From Actinosynnema pretiosum (GTDB lineage: Bacteria; Actinomycetota; Actinomycetes; Mycobacteriales; Pseudonocardiaceae): 64,000 nt of DNA. The stretch is taken from NCBI RefSeq assembly GCF_024171695.1, contig NZ_JAMTCF010000027.1:43684-107683 (forward strand). Direction: 5' to 3'. This document shows, piece by piece, positions 1 through 7,967 of the stretch. Both the position numbers and the translations under genes were made by a program. The notes beneath the pieces were generated by a model. The model was not told where the DNA came from, ran no database searches, and saw only the letters and a program-made list of their open reading frames with translations. Position 1 is the first letter of the stretch, and every line of letters begins with the position of its first letter.

Positions 1-726
1 CGCGGCGCGCACGGCAGCGCGTTCGACCGGGTCACCGCGTTCCAGTTCGGCTTCGCGGGCGACCCGAAGCGGTGCTCGGAGATCGACGAGGCCGAGGTCC
101 AGGAGCGGATCACCCAGCAGCGGTTCAGCTCGAAGGACACCGACTCCGGCATGGGCATGGGCAACCTGCGGGTCGACGAGCGGAAGGTCCTCGACAAGCT
201 GGAGGCCAGCCTGCGCGACGCCTACAAGCAGAGCGGCGCCACCCCGCCCGCGCTCAAGGAGACCATGGTCGACTGCGCGGACGCGGAGGAGACGCTGCCC
301 GCGTCGTACTGCCCGGCCACGAACGTGATCGCGGTGGACCTGGTGGAGCTGGTGAAGATCGGCACGCCGACCAAGCGCGGGCAGACCGGCGGCATCGGGG
401 ACTTCGCGGCGTTCGCCGAGATCGCGTCGCGGTACGCGCTGTCGATCCAGAAGGCCACCGGGTACGCGCTGGCCGGTCCCGCCGCCGGGCTGCGCACGGC
501 TTGCCTGACCGGGTACTGGGCCGGGACGACGGACAAGGAGGGCGTGGAGCTGCGCCTGTCGTCGGGCGACCTGGACGAGGCGGTGGCGGAGCTGCTGGCC
601 GAGGGGAGCCTGATCGCGGCGGACGTGAACGGCTCCTCGGTGCCGTCCGGGTTCGCGCGGGTGGAGGCGTTCCGCGACGGGTTCTTCGAGGGCTCCGGGC
701 TGTGCACGCGGAAGTACGGGAGCTGA
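1..726 (+). CDS. Neutral zinc metallopeptidase-like protein, C-terminal part
   Basis: The gene enters from the left edge in frame 1, and 241 residues are visible. It resembles the C-terminal half of actinobacterial secreted neutral zinc metallopeptidase (YpfJ-like) proteins. The hallmark is a pattern of FDRVTAFQFGF followed by a Cys near residue 25, repeated at the end as FARVEAFRDGF with a Cys ten residues before the stop. Further Cys residues at CADAEE, YCPAT and ACLTG suggest an exported, disulphide-bonded protein. The HExxH zinc site would lie upstream of the window, so catalytic competence cannot be judged. It converges on the ybbN-like gene across a strong terminator. The family call is by similarity of pattern only. 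Confidence 0.55.
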   Translation, partial: RGAHGSAFDRVTAFQFGFAGDPKRCSEIDEAEVQERITQQRFSSKDTDSGMGMGNLRVDERKVLDKLEASLRDAYKQSGATPPALKETMVDCADAEETLPASYCPATNVIAVDLVELVKIGTPTKRGQTGGIGDFAAFAEIASRYALSIQKATGYALAGPAAGLRTACLTGYWAGTTDKEGVELRLSSGDLDEAVAELLAEGSLIAADVNGSSVPSGFARVEAFRDGFFEGSGLCTRKYGS

Positions 727-738
727 GGACGGCTCGAC

Positions 739-780
739 GCGCCGAGGGGCCGCCGGGAGATCCCGGCGGCCCCTCGGCGC
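739..780. terminator. Bidirectional intrinsic terminator
   Basis: A perfect 19-bp inverted repeat (739–757 and 762–780) with a 4-base AGAT loop lies between two convergent genes. It is followed by TTT on the plus strand. Confidence 0.85.
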
Positions 781-790
781 TTTCCGGCTG

Positions 791-1762
791 CTAGTAGAGC
801 GCGCTGGCGAGGTTGCGGCGGGCCTTGGCCACGTCCGGGTCGTCCGCCGGGAACAGCTCGAACAGGGCGATCAGGTGGTTGCGCACCTTGTCGCGGTCGT
901 CGCCGAAGACCCGGCGGACGGTGTCCACGAGCCGCTTGAACGCCTGCTCGACCTCCTGGCTGACGATCTGCACGTCGGCGGCGGCGAGCTGCGCGTCCAG
1001 GTCGTCCGGGTTCGCGTCGGCGGTGGCCACCACGTTCGGGTCCAGGCTCTCGACCCGCGCGGTGAACCGGACCTGGGCGAGCGCCGCCTTGGCCTCGGCG
1101 TTGCCCGGCTCGGCGGACAGGACCGCCTCGTAGGCGGCCTCGGCTGCGGCGAAGTCGCCCTCCTCGAAGGCGGCCTCGGCCGCGGCGAAGCGCGGGTCCT
1201 CCGGCTCGGGCGCGGGCGCGCCGCCCCGGTTCGCCTCGGCCGCCGCGATGCCGGGGAGGCGGTCGCGGAGGGCGTCGAGCAGGCGGTCGATCCACTGGGC
1301 GATCTCGGCCTCGGGCAGCGGACCGGCGAACGCGTCGATCGGCTGGCCGCCCGCGACCGCGACGACCGTGGGAACCGACTGCACGCCGAACAGCTGGCCG
1401 ATGCGCGGGCTGGCGTCCAGGTCGACCCTGGCGAGCAGCCAGGAGCCGCCGCCCGCCTCGGCCAGGCGCTCCAGCACCGGGGAGAGCTGCCCGGCCTCGG
1501 GGCTCCACGACGCGGTCAGCTCGACCACGACGGGGATCTCCAGGGAGCGCTCCACCACCGGTTGGAAGGTGGCCTCGGTGACGTCGACGACCCACTGGCT
1601 CGGTGCGCCGGAACCGGCTCCGGGGGCGGCGGACGCGCCGGGGGGCGGCGCCGCGGCGCGCTGCCGGGCCGCGTCGGCCCGCGCCTTGATCGCGCCGAGG
1701 TCGACCGCCCCGGACAGCGCGGCGGACAGTGCTGCGGTCTTGCGAGGGTCTGGCCTTGTCAC
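791..1762 (-). CDS. YbbN-type co-chaperone (thioredoxin-like + TPR)
   Basis: A 323-residue cytoplasmic protein. A thioredoxin-like domain spans about residues 55–165, starting WVVDVTEATF. The usual WCxxC is replaced by WSPEAG, so it has no redox active site, as in YbbN/CnoX co-chaperones. A cis-Pro is kept in SVPTV. The C-terminal half is helical and TPR-like (ALPEA- and PGNAEAKAAL-type helices). The GTG start at 1762 is chosen because a CAGGAT -10 box ends 6 bases before it, which suggests a leaderless mRNA. By family knowledge such proteins hold unfolded clients and hand them to chaperones. No partner is encoded next to it. Confidence 0.8.
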   Translation of the reverse strand: MTRPDPRKTAALSAALSGAVDLGAIKARADAARQRAAAPPPGASAAPGAGSGAPSQWVVDVTEATFQPVVERSLEIPVVVELTASWSPEAGQLSPVLERLAEAGGGSWLLARVDLDASPRIGQLFGVQSVPTVVAVAGGQPIDAFAGPLPEAEIAQWIDRLLDALRDRLPGIAAAEANRGGAPAPEPEDPRFAAAEAAFEEGDFAAAEAAYEAVLSAEPGNAEAKAALAQVRFTARVESLDPNVVATADANPDDLDAQLAAADVQIVSQEVEQAFKRLVDTVRRVFGDDRDKVRNHLIALFELFPADDPDVAKARRNLASALY

Positions 1763-1783
1763 GCTCCCATCCTGGCACGAGTC

Positions 1784-3073
1784 CTAGCCGGGGAGGTCGC
1801 GGACCGGGTCGATCGCCATCGGGTTGTCGCGCATCACCTCGTTGCGCGCCCCGATGGTCAGGGCGAGCGGGGTGAGCAAGTCGCTCAACCGGGTGGTCCC
1901 CGCGACGCCGAGCACCCGCCACGGCCGCTCGGCGACGGCGTCGGTGACCCGCTCGACCTGCTCCCGCAGGGCGATCCCGGCGGTGGTGAGCACGACCTGG
2001 CGCTCGGGGGTGGGGGGAGGCGGGGAGGCCGGGCGGTCGGCGGGGGTGGCGCGGCCGGTGCGGTCGACCTGCCAGGCGGGTTCGGGGTGGCCTGCGGGTT
2101 CGGCGGGGGTGGCGCGGCCTGCGGAGTCGACCTGCCAGGCCGGTTCGGCGGGGTCGGCACGTCCACCCAACCGGTTCGGGTCGCCCCCGCTGCCCGTCCC
2201 CCGCTCCCGGCTCTCCGCCTCGCCCTCCTGCTCCCCTGTCCCCTGCTCCCGGCTCCCCGCCTCGCCCTCCTGCTCCCCCGTCCCCCGCTCCCGCTCCTGC
2301 TCCCGCTCGGCCGGTTCGGCGGCGGGCCTGGCGTACCCGGTGACCGGTTCGGTCTCGGCGGGCTCGTGCTCCAGCAGGCCGCGCTCGGCCAGCCGCTCCT
2401 CGGCCTCGGCCCACTCCCGCGCCGACCAGCCGCGCGCCAGGCGCAGCCGGGTGGGGTCGAGGGCGCGGTCGGCGGCGAACAGCACCAGCGCCTCGCACGG
2501 GTCCAGGTCGGCCGCGACCAGCGCGGCCACGTGGCCGTCCCCCCTGGACTCGCGCAGCACCGCCGTCGCCTGCCACAGCGCGAGGTGCGCCTCCCGAGGC
2601 CTGCCGAGCGCCCGGTTCGCGGCGGCGAGCGGGCGCCCGGCGACCGGTGCGGCCTCGGCGGCGGCCCAGGCCAGGTCGGCGGCCTCGGCCAGGTGCCCGC
2701 TGGTGGCGAGGTCGCCGAGGTCGAGCGCCGCGCGCCCGCCGTCCAGGTCGGTGGGCGCGGGGTCGAGCAGCCTGCGCAGCGCCCCGTCGACCCCGCGCAG
2801 CCGGGCGGCGAGGAAGTCGGCGGGCGCGGCGTCGCGCCAAGCCGTCGGCACGGCCCTGGCGACCATGTCCGGGTGGAAGCTGTAGAAGGTCGCCGCGACC
2901 ACCTCGGGCGGGGCCGCGCCGAGCGGCGCGGCCCGCATCCCGAAGTACCCGGTCCAGTGCCGCGCGCAGCCCAGCTCCTTCGCGGCGGCCTTGCTCTCGG
3001 GCGTGAAGTACGTGACCGCGTGGTACGGCTCGTACCTCAGCCATAACCGCCGGGCCGCTCCGCTCCCGCTCAT
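1784..3073 (-). CDS. SCO6745-family protein with repetitive linker
   Basis: A 429-residue protein. The N-terminal part (AVTYFTPESKAAAKELG, TGYFGMRAAPLG, ATFYSFHP) and the C-terminal winged-helix-like end (LARGWSAREWAEAEERL, VLTTAG, IALREQVE) match the actinobacterial SCO6745-like family, whose function is unknown. Between them, at about residues 245–355, is a low-complexity insertion of GTGEQEGE-type and AEPAWQVD-type repeats. It makes the protein longer than usual for the family. The ATG overlaps the stop of the upstream small gene by 4 bases (ATGA), so the two are translationally coupled. Confidence 0.7.
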   Translation of the reverse strand: MSGSGAARRLWLRYEPYHAVTYFTPESKAAAKELGCARHWTGYFGMRAAPLGAAPPEVVAATFYSFHPDMVARAVPTAWRDAAPADFLAARLRGVDGALRRLLDPAPTDLDGGRAALDLGDLATSGHLAEAADLAWAAAEAAPVAGRPLAAANRALGRPREAHLALWQATAVLRESRGDGHVAALVAADLDPCEALVLFAADRALDPTRLRLARGWSAREWAEAEERLAERGLLEHEPAETEPVTGYARPAAEPAEREQERERGTGEQEGEAGSREQGTGEQEGEAESRERGTGSGGDPNRLGGRADPAEPAWQVDSAGRATPAEPAGHPEPAWQVDRTGRATPADRPASPPPPTPERQVVLTTAGIALREQVERVTDAVAERPWRVLGVAGTTRLSDLLTPLALTIGARNEVMRDNPMAIDPVRDLPG

Positions 3074-3402
3074 CCCCGCTCCCCCTCGGACTCCGCCTCC
3101 GCGCCGCCTGCGGCGAGGTGCTGCTCGACCCGCGCCACCTTGGCCGCCATCTGCCCGGTGTGCCCCGGCCGGATGTCGGCCTTCAGCACCAGGCTGACCC
3201 TGGGCGCCCGCGCCCGCACGGCATCGGTGGCGCGCTTGACGACGTCCATCACCTCGTCCCACTCGCCCTCGACGAGCGTGAACATCGCGTTGGTCTCGTT
3301 GGGCAGCCCCGACTCGCGCACCACCCTGACCGCCTCGGCGACCGCTTCCGCGACGCTGTCCGACTCCCCGCCGAGCGGGCTGACGCTGAACGCGACGAGC
3401 AC
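3070..3402 (-). CDS. MTH1187/YkoF-like thiamine-binding family protein
   Basis: A small 110-residue protein with the pattern of the MTH1187 (DUF77) family: a short N-terminal strand LVAFSVSPLG, a GES acidic turn, the conserved NETNAMFTLVEGEWDEVM block, and a basic C-terminal helix. Family members form ferredoxin-like tetramers, and several bind thiamine or related ligands. The exact ligand here is unknown. The GTG at 3402 is chosen over longer options because AGGAGG sits 5 bases upstream. It is divergent from the MarR gene, with only 46 bp between the two starts. It is coupled by ATGA overlap to the SCO6745-like gene. Confidence 0.75.
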   Translation of the reverse strand: MLVAFSVSPLGGESDSVAEAVAEAVRVVRESGLPNETNAMFTLVEGEWDEVMDVVKRATDAVRARAPRVSLVLKADIRPGHTGQMAAKVARVEQHLAAGGAEAESEGERG

Positions 3403-3448
3403 AACTGCCTCCTGAACGATTCGCGGTACCCACTGGTAGCTTCGGGTC

Positions 3449-3952
3449 ATGACGCACCGGCCACTTCCCTTCGACCCCATCGCGCGCGCCGCCGAGCTGT
3501 GGGAGAAGCGGATCGGGCCGTCCCCGTCGATGGCGGCGGTGACGAGCGTCATGCGGGTACAGCAAATCATCCAGTCCGCCGTGGACGCCTCCCTCAAACC
3601 GCACAACCTGACCTTCGCCCGCTACGAGGCGCTGGTGCTGCTGACGTTCTCCAAGTCGGGCAGCGTGCCGATGCGCGTGATGGGCGAGCGCCTGCAACTG
3701 CACCCGACGAGCGTGACGAACATCGTGGACCGCCTGGAGGCCGACGGCCTGGTCCGCCGCACCCCGCACCCGACCGACCGGCGCACCACGCTGATCCAGC
3801 TCACCGAGGCCGGTCACGAGCGGCGCGAGGCGGCGACGAAGGCGGTGATCGACGTGAACTTCGGCATCCACGGGCTGACCGAGCGGCAGACCGAGCAGTT
3901 GACGGAGCTGCTGTCGAAGGTCAGGCGCGCGGCGGGGGACTTCGAGGACTGA
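3449..3952 (+). CDS. MarR-family transcriptional regulator
   Basis: A 167-residue winged-helix regulator. The recognition region (MRVMGERLQLHPTSVTNIVD, residues 72–91) and the wing (RRTPHPTDRRTTLIQLT) are typical of MarR. Flanking helices (VTSVMRVQQIIQSAV and the C-terminal helices) would form the dimer interface. A TAGCTT box 6 bases before the ATG suggests a leaderless transcript. It is divergent from the thiamine-binding-type gene, so it may control that gene and itself. No effector can be inferred. Confidence 0.85.
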   Translation: MTHRPLPFDPIARAAELWEKRIGPSPSMAAVTSVMRVQQIIQSAVDASLKPHNLTFARYEALVLLTFSKSGSVPMRVMGERLQLHPTSVTNIVDRLEADGLVRRTPHPTDRRTTLIQLTEAGHERREAATKAVIDVNFGIHGLTERQTEQLTELLSKVRRAAGDFED

Positions 3953-4078
3953 GCGGCGGGGCGGTCGCCGGGTCCGCTCGCCCGTCCACCGCCGCCCGCC
4001 GCCCGTTCCCCCGATCGCCGTTCCCCCACCCGCGTTAATCTCTTCTCCGCCGCCCCGTCCGCTCCTACCTTGACCGTC

Positions 4079-5185
4079 ATGCGCGAGGCGGTGGTGCTGG
4101 TCGAGCACGAGGGGCTGCACCTGGGTTCCCTGTCCTTCGAGGTCCCCTCCAGTCCGTGGTGGAACGACGTGGAGCCGGTCACCGCGCACCTGGACGCGGT
4201 GCTGGGCGTGACCTCGGCGGTGCTGCGGCTGGTGTCCGTCGCGGGTGGTGGCCGGACCAGGGACGGGCGGGTCACCTACCAGGTCGAGGTGGACCGGGTG
4301 CCCACGCGCGGGCTGCTGCTGCGCTCCCCCGACCCCGAGCTGCCCGACGACCCGCTGCGCCTGCCGTGGGCGCGCCCCGGTGGTCCGCGCGCGCTGCTGG
4401 ACTGGGCGGACGGCGTGGTGACCAGGACCGGTCCGGCCGTGCAGGTGAAGACCTGGAACCTGTCGTGCGTGTACCGGCTGCCGACCGCGTCCGGTCCGGT
4501 GTGGGTGAAGGCCGCGCCGCCGTTCCTGGCGGACGAGGGCGCCGTGGTCGCGCTGGTCGCCGGGGTGGCGCCGGACCTGGTGCCGCGCGTGCTGGCGGCG
4601 GAGCCGGGTCGGGTGCTCAGCGCGGGCGCGGGCGGTCACGACTGCTGGGACGCCACGTCGGCCGACCTGCGGGCCGTGCTGCCGCGCTTCACCGCCGCGC
4701 AGGTCGCGCTGGCCGGGAGCCCCGCGCTGGCCGCGCTGCGCCGCCGCGACGCGGGGATGGGCTCGCACGGGTTGCCGGAAACCCTGCTGCACGGGGACTT
4801 CCACTGCGGGAACTGGCGCTCGTCCGGGGTGGTGCTGGACTGGACCGACGCGCACCGCGGCAACCCGGCGCTCGACGCGGCGCGGATGCTCGGCTCGTTG
4901 CCGGTGGGCCTGCGCGGGATCGCGGAGCGGGTGTGGGTCGAGGGGTGGCGGGAGGCGTTCCCCGGCAGCGACCCGGTGGCCGCGCTGGCCGAGGCGCGGT
5001 CGGTCGTGCACCTGGTGGCGGCCGAGGTGTACGGGGAGTTCCTGGCCGGGATCGAGCGGTCCGAGCGGGTGTACCACGAGGGCGACGTGGAGCGGGCCCT
5101 CTCGGACGCGGAGGCAGCGGCCGGGGCGGTGGCCCGAGCCGCTGCGGGTGACGCCGGTCAGGCGGCGGGGGCTCCGGAGTCCTGA
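4079..5185 (+). CDS. Aminoglycoside phosphotransferase-fold kinase
   Basis: A 368-residue protein. The C-terminal half carries the APH-type kinase signature: LLHGDFHCGNW (Brenner-type catalytic loop with Asp and Asn) followed by VVLDWTDAHRGNPALDAAR (metal-binding Asp). The N-terminal 130 residues are family-specific. Substrates of this fold range from antibiotics to small metabolites, so resistance should not be assumed. The start at ATG 4079 is supported by a TACCTT -10 box 7 bases upstream (leaderless pattern). A TTG at 4070 is also possible. The 3' end overlaps the convergent DUF3817-like gene by 28 bp. Confidence 0.7.
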   Translation: MREAVVLVEHEGLHLGSLSFEVPSSPWWNDVEPVTAHLDAVLGVTSAVLRLVSVAGGGRTRDGRVTYQVEVDRVPTRGLLLRSPDPELPDDPLRLPWARPGGPRALLDWADGVVTRTGPAVQVKTWNLSCVYRLPTASGPVWVKAAPPFLADEGAVVALVAGVAPDLVPRVLAAEPGRVLSAGAGGHDCWDATSADLRAVLPRFTAAQVALAGSPALAALRRRDAGMGSHGLPETLLHGDFHCGNWRSSGVVLDWTDAHRGNPALDAARMLGSLPVGLRGIAERVWVEGWREAFPGSDPVAALAEARSVVHLVAAEVYGEFLAGIERSERVYHEGDVERALSDAEAAAGAVARAAAGDAGQAAGAPES

Positions 5186-5502
5186 GCGCTCGCGCTGTCG
5201 GCGGGCCGCTCGTCCAGCTTGCCGTTCTTCAGCGCCCAGCGCTCGAAGAGCACGGTGCCGAAGGGCGGGATGGAGGCCAGCATCGCGACCACGAGGGTGC
5301 CCTTGGACCAGCGGTCCGACATCATCAGGGTGACCAGCAGGTAGCCGACGAAGATCGCGCCGTGCACCGGCCCGAAGATCTTCACGCCGAGCTCGTTCTC
5401 GACCACGACGTACTTGAAGAACATGCCGAGCAGGAGCCCGGCCCAGGAGACGGCCTCGGCGAACGCGAGGAGGCGGAACCGACCGACGGGGCTGGAGAGC
5501 AT
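5158..5502 (-). CDS. DUF3817-type integral membrane protein
   Basis: A 114-residue membrane protein. It has three or four hydrophobic segments (RLLAFAEAVSWAGLLLGMFF, IFGPVHGAIFVGYLLVTL, LVVAMLASIPPFGTVLFE) and a hydrophilic tail. The FGPVHG motif and the FERWAL segment after the last helix are those of the DUF3817 family, whose function is unknown. Its coding end overlaps that of the phosphotransferase. The stop is 28 bp inside that gene, an unusual convergent overlap. Confidence 0.7.
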   Translation of the reverse strand: MLSSPVGRFRLLAFAEAVSWAGLLLGMFFKYVVVENELGVKIFGPVHGAIFVGYLLVTLMMSDRWSKGTLVVAMLASIPPFGTVLFERWALKNGKLDERPADSASAQDSGAPAA

Positions 5503-5528
5503 GTCCCCATTGTCAGTTATGACGTGTT

Positions 5529-6467
5529 TCACCCCGCCTGGGGGTCGGCGGCCACCGGGTACTCGCGGCCGGTCAGGCCGAGGAAGACGTCCTCCAGCGC
5601 GGGGGTGCGGACCTGGAAGCCGTCGGTGGGGCAGTGCGCGGACAGGGCCGAGAGGACCTGGCCGGGGCGGCGGGTGGCGATGACGAGCGAGGAGCCGATC
5701 TCGCGGGCGCGGTCGACGCCGGTGATCGCCTGCGCGTCGCGCGCGCTGATCTCGCCCGAGGGCAGGATGACCAGCGTGGGCGCGCCGAGGCCGCGCACGA
5801 GGGCGGCGGGCGTGTCGGCGGCGAGGACCCGGCCGTGGTCGAGGATCGCGACCCGGTCGCAGAGGATCTCGGCCTCGTCGGGGTGACCGGTGGCGCAGAC
5901 GACGGTCTTGCCGCTGGCCTGGACGGTGCGCAGCACGTCCCACACGTGGCGGCGGGCGGTCGGGTCGAGACCGGCGGTGGGCTCGTCGAGCAGGAGCACG
6001 TCGGGGTCGTGCGCGAGGCAGCAGGCGAGCGAGAGCAGCTGGCGCTGGGCGGCGGTCATCCGGTACTCGGGCACGTCGAGCTTGCCCGCGAGCCCGACGA
6101 GGTCGAGCGCCCGCACCGCCTCGGTGACCCCGACCCCGCGCAGCGCGCCGAACGTCATGACCTGGTCGAGCGCGGCCATGCCGTCGAAGAAGGAGGGCAC
6201 CTGAGGCCGCATCCCGACCCGCCGCACGAGCCACTCGTCACGCGGCCACGGCTCGACCCCGAGCAGCTCGACGCGCCCGGAGTCGGGCCTGCGCAGGCCT
6301 TCGAGGACTTCGAGCAGCGCGGTCTTGCCGGACCCGGCGGGCCCGAGCAGACCGAAGAACTCGCCCTCGGCGACGGTGAAGGAGACGCCGTCGAGCGCAC
6401 TGCGCCCACCGACCCGGTCCTTGCGGACGTCGGACACGACGACAGCCGGGTTGCCTGTGCCTGTCAT
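5529..6467 (-). CDS. ABC transporter ATP-binding protein (orphan)
   Basis: A 312-residue ATPase of the DrrA/antibiotic-export type. Walker A is GPAGSGKTALL (about residues 41–51) and Walker B is VLLLDEPTAGLDP. The H-loop is ATGHPDEAE. The ABC signature, normally LSGGQ-like, is degenerate (YRMTAAQRQLLSLA). The last ~90 residues form the accessory domain, ending LEDVFLGLTG as in DrrA. No permease is adjacent. The only neighbour on the strand is the small DUF3817-like protein, so the membrane partner must be encoded elsewhere or be that protein (inference). Confidence 0.75.
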   Translation of the reverse strand: MTGTGNPAVVVSDVRKDRVGGRSALDGVSFTVAEGEFFGLLGPAGSGKTALLEVLEGLRRPDSGRVELLGVEPWPRDEWLVRRVGMRPQVPSFFDGMAALDQVMTFGALRGVGVTEAVRALDLVGLAGKLDVPEYRMTAAQRQLLSLACCLAHDPDVLLLDEPTAGLDPTARRHVWDVLRTVQASGKTVVCATGHPDEAEILCDRVAILDHGRVLAADTPAALVRGLGAPTLVILPSGEISARDAQAITGVDRAREIGSSLVIATRRPGQVLSALSAHCPTDGFQVRTPALEDVFLGLTGREYPVAADPQAG

Positions 6468-6777
6468 GGCCCCTGACCGTAAGGGCTTCGGGTTCCCGCC
6501 GAGGGGAATTTCCCGCTTAGCCGTCCGGAGTTGGTCTGAGTCGGGACTTTCGGCCCCATTCGGGACAACCGTCCACCCCGGAGAGCCAGCCTACTCGCTT
6601 CGGGGGTGGGGTGGGGGGACGGGGCCGGGGGGTTCCGGTGGGTGGGCGGCGGGGGCGGAGGCGTGGGACGACGGGAGGCGGGGTGGGTGGAAACGGGCTA
6701 CCGGAGACAGCGGTCCGGGTATCGTGATCTGCGGAATCATTGGAATCAGCCGACGAGCCCGAGGTGTGCCGACAACA
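6468..6777. other. Intergenic, G-rich, with promoter of the cassette
   Basis: 310 bp without a gene. The segment 6601–6690 is strongly G-rich on the plus strand, with runs of 4–6 G separated by short spacers. A TATCGT -10-like box lies at 6720–6725. It is followed by the repeated GGAATCA leader element described separately. Confidence 0.5.
6733..6750 (+). promoter_or_regulatory. Tandem GGAATCA leader element, copy 1
   Basis: Two 9-bp units, GGAATCATT and GGAATCAGC, sit just after a TATCGT box and 28 bp before the ATG of the small-protein gene. The same doubled element occurs upstream of the paralogue at 46335. This indicates a shared regulatory site or leader-RNA feature. Confidence 0.5.
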
Positions 6778-7161
6778 ATGGACATGAAATCCATACAGAC
6801 GTTGACGCAGAACATGACCGGCTTCCGCCAGGCGGCTGAATCCGGTGGATTCGCGATCAGCAGCGATGGCGCCCAGGCCTACCTCGACGCGATCGACCAG
6901 GCGCTGCGAAGCCTGGACGACACCGCGAAGAACTTGCACACGCTCAGCCAGGAGGTGCGGCTCGGAACGAGTCCCGACGCACTGGCGATCGCCAAGTACA
7001 ACCTCGAGAACGCCACCGGCGGAAGCGGGACGATCGGGATCGTTCCGGCGCTGAATCAGTTGACGACTGCTCTCAGTGAAGCCAGAGCTGCCGTGCAGAA
7101 AGCGATAGAGAACTACGAGGCGAACGACTTGCAGACCAAGAAAACCCTCGACAAGCAGTGA
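6778..7161 (+). CDS. Small helical protein with C-terminal YxxxD motif (cassette gene 1, copy A)
   Basis: A 127-residue protein of unknown function, with no signal peptide. It looks mostly helical. A conserved middle (LGTSPDALAIAKYNLENAT, then GTIGIVPALNQL) is almost identical to the paralogue at 46335. The last helix ends ENYEAND, which gives Y113xxxD117. That is the YxxxD/E pattern known as a general type VII secretion signal in mycobacterial Esx/PE proteins. It lacks the WxG turn, so it is not a classical WXG100 protein. The gene is followed 11 bp later by a DUF3558-type lipoprotein gene. A truncated copy lies at 7852–7956. Export by an ESX system is inference only. Confidence 0.7.
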   Translation: MDMKSIQTLTQNMTGFRQAAESGGFAISSDGAQAYLDAIDQALRSLDDTAKNLHTLSQEVRLGTSPDALAIAKYNLENATGGSGTIGIVPALNQLTTALSEARAAVQKAIENYEANDLQTKKTLDKQ

Positions 7162-7172
7162 GGCCAGCGATC

Positions 7173-7697
7173 TTGAAAAAGCACCGGGCACTGCTCAGCG
7201 CGCTGCTCCTCTCCACCATCGCCCTCAGCGGCTGCTCGACCGTCGAACCGGGCAGCCCTTCCGCCGCCGACACGGACAGCCCCACCACGTCAGGCACGAG
7301 CAGCCCGAGTTCCACCTCCCAGGCGGCCCCGGACGCCTGCGCGCTCCTGGAGAAGGTGTCCAGCGAGTTCGACCTGACCAACCTGGAGAAAAAATCGGCC
7401 TCGGACTGCGAAGCCGATCTGCCCGAAGTCCGATCGGTGGGCGTCACGATCTACTCCGATCGCGGCTTGGCCCAGTACAACGCAGGCTCCCAGGCCGTGG
7501 TCTCCGAGATCGACATCAACGGTCGCCGGGGAAAGCTGGTCGAGAAAGCGCTGAGGGAGGTCGACTGCGCCGTCGTCGTCGAACTGGACGAGAACTCCCG
7601 CGTGGACGTCTTCGCCTCCGCCAGCTTGACCGGCGACTCCTGCACGGTGGCCCAGCAGATCGCCAAGGCGATCGAGCCCGACCTCCCCCGCTCCTGA
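7173..7697 (+). CDS. DUF3558-type lipoprotein (cassette gene 2, copy A)
   Basis: A 174-residue predicted lipoprotein. It has a short basic start and hydrophobic segment, then lipobox LSGC, then a Ser/Thr/Pro-rich spacer, then a globular domain starting DACALLEK as in DUF3558 proteins. Two further Cys residues lie in DCEAD and DCAVV, and one in SCTVAQ. The TTG at 7173 is preferred over the GTG at 7158 because the three paralogues then align at Met-Lys. The partner gene lies 11 bp upstream. The domain is widespread in mycobacteria and relatives as surface lipoproteins of unknown function. Confidence 0.75.
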   Translation: MKKHRALLSALLLSTIALSGCSTVEPGSPSAADTDSPTTSGTSSPSSTSQAAPDACALLEKVSSEFDLTNLEKKSASDCEADLPEVRSVGVTIYSDRGLAQYNAGSQAVVSEIDINGRRGKLVEKALREVDCAVVVELDENSRVDVFASASLTGDSCTVAQQIAKAIEPDLPRS

Positions 7698-7770
7698 CCC
7701 CTCACCCCACCGGGCGAAGACCTCGCTGGAGCCGCCCTCGGCTCCGGCGAGGAGCACACCCTCCCCTCAC

Positions 7771-7860
7771 CGCTGACAGTCATCACCTGCCTGGGTGTGA
7801 CGTCGTCACTACGACGATGTCGTCCCGCATGGCGCGCAACCCGACACCCACAAGATGCTG
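7771..7860 (+). repeat. Duplicated lacI promoter/5' fragment
   Basis: These bases copy 8549–8640, the promoter, operator and first codons of the lacI gene, at an offset of about 780 bp. Shared strings include CATCACC, TGTGA, CGTCACTA and CAAGATGC. The fragment runs straight into a remnant of the small-protein gene, which marks the junction of a tandem duplication. Confidence 0.75.
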
Positions 7861-7956
7861 CGCGACCTGACGAGCGCCCGCTCGGCCGTGCGGAAAGCGG
7901 TGGACAGCTACGGGTCGAACGACTCGCAGACCAAGAACATCCGCGACAAGCAGTAA
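7852..7956 (+). pseudogene. Truncated copy of the small YxxxD protein gene (copy B)
   Basis: The frame reads 34 codons from 7852 to TAA at 7954–7956. Its product, ending DSYGSNDSQTKNIRDKQ, matches the last 35 residues of the gene at 6778. The 5' part is missing and replaced by the duplicated lacI start region. The YxxxD motif is retained. It might still be read from the ATG at 7855 as a 33-residue peptide. More likely it is a remnant left by the tandem duplication. Confidence 0.75.
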
Positions 7957-7967
7957 GGTCAGTGATC

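Noticed and set aside
222..3044. Very long minus-strand open frame (940 codons)
   Set aside because: It is the antisense or shifted reading of the metallopeptidase-like, ybbN-like and SCO6745-like genes. Its composition is Arg/Gly/Pro-rich and no domain is visible.
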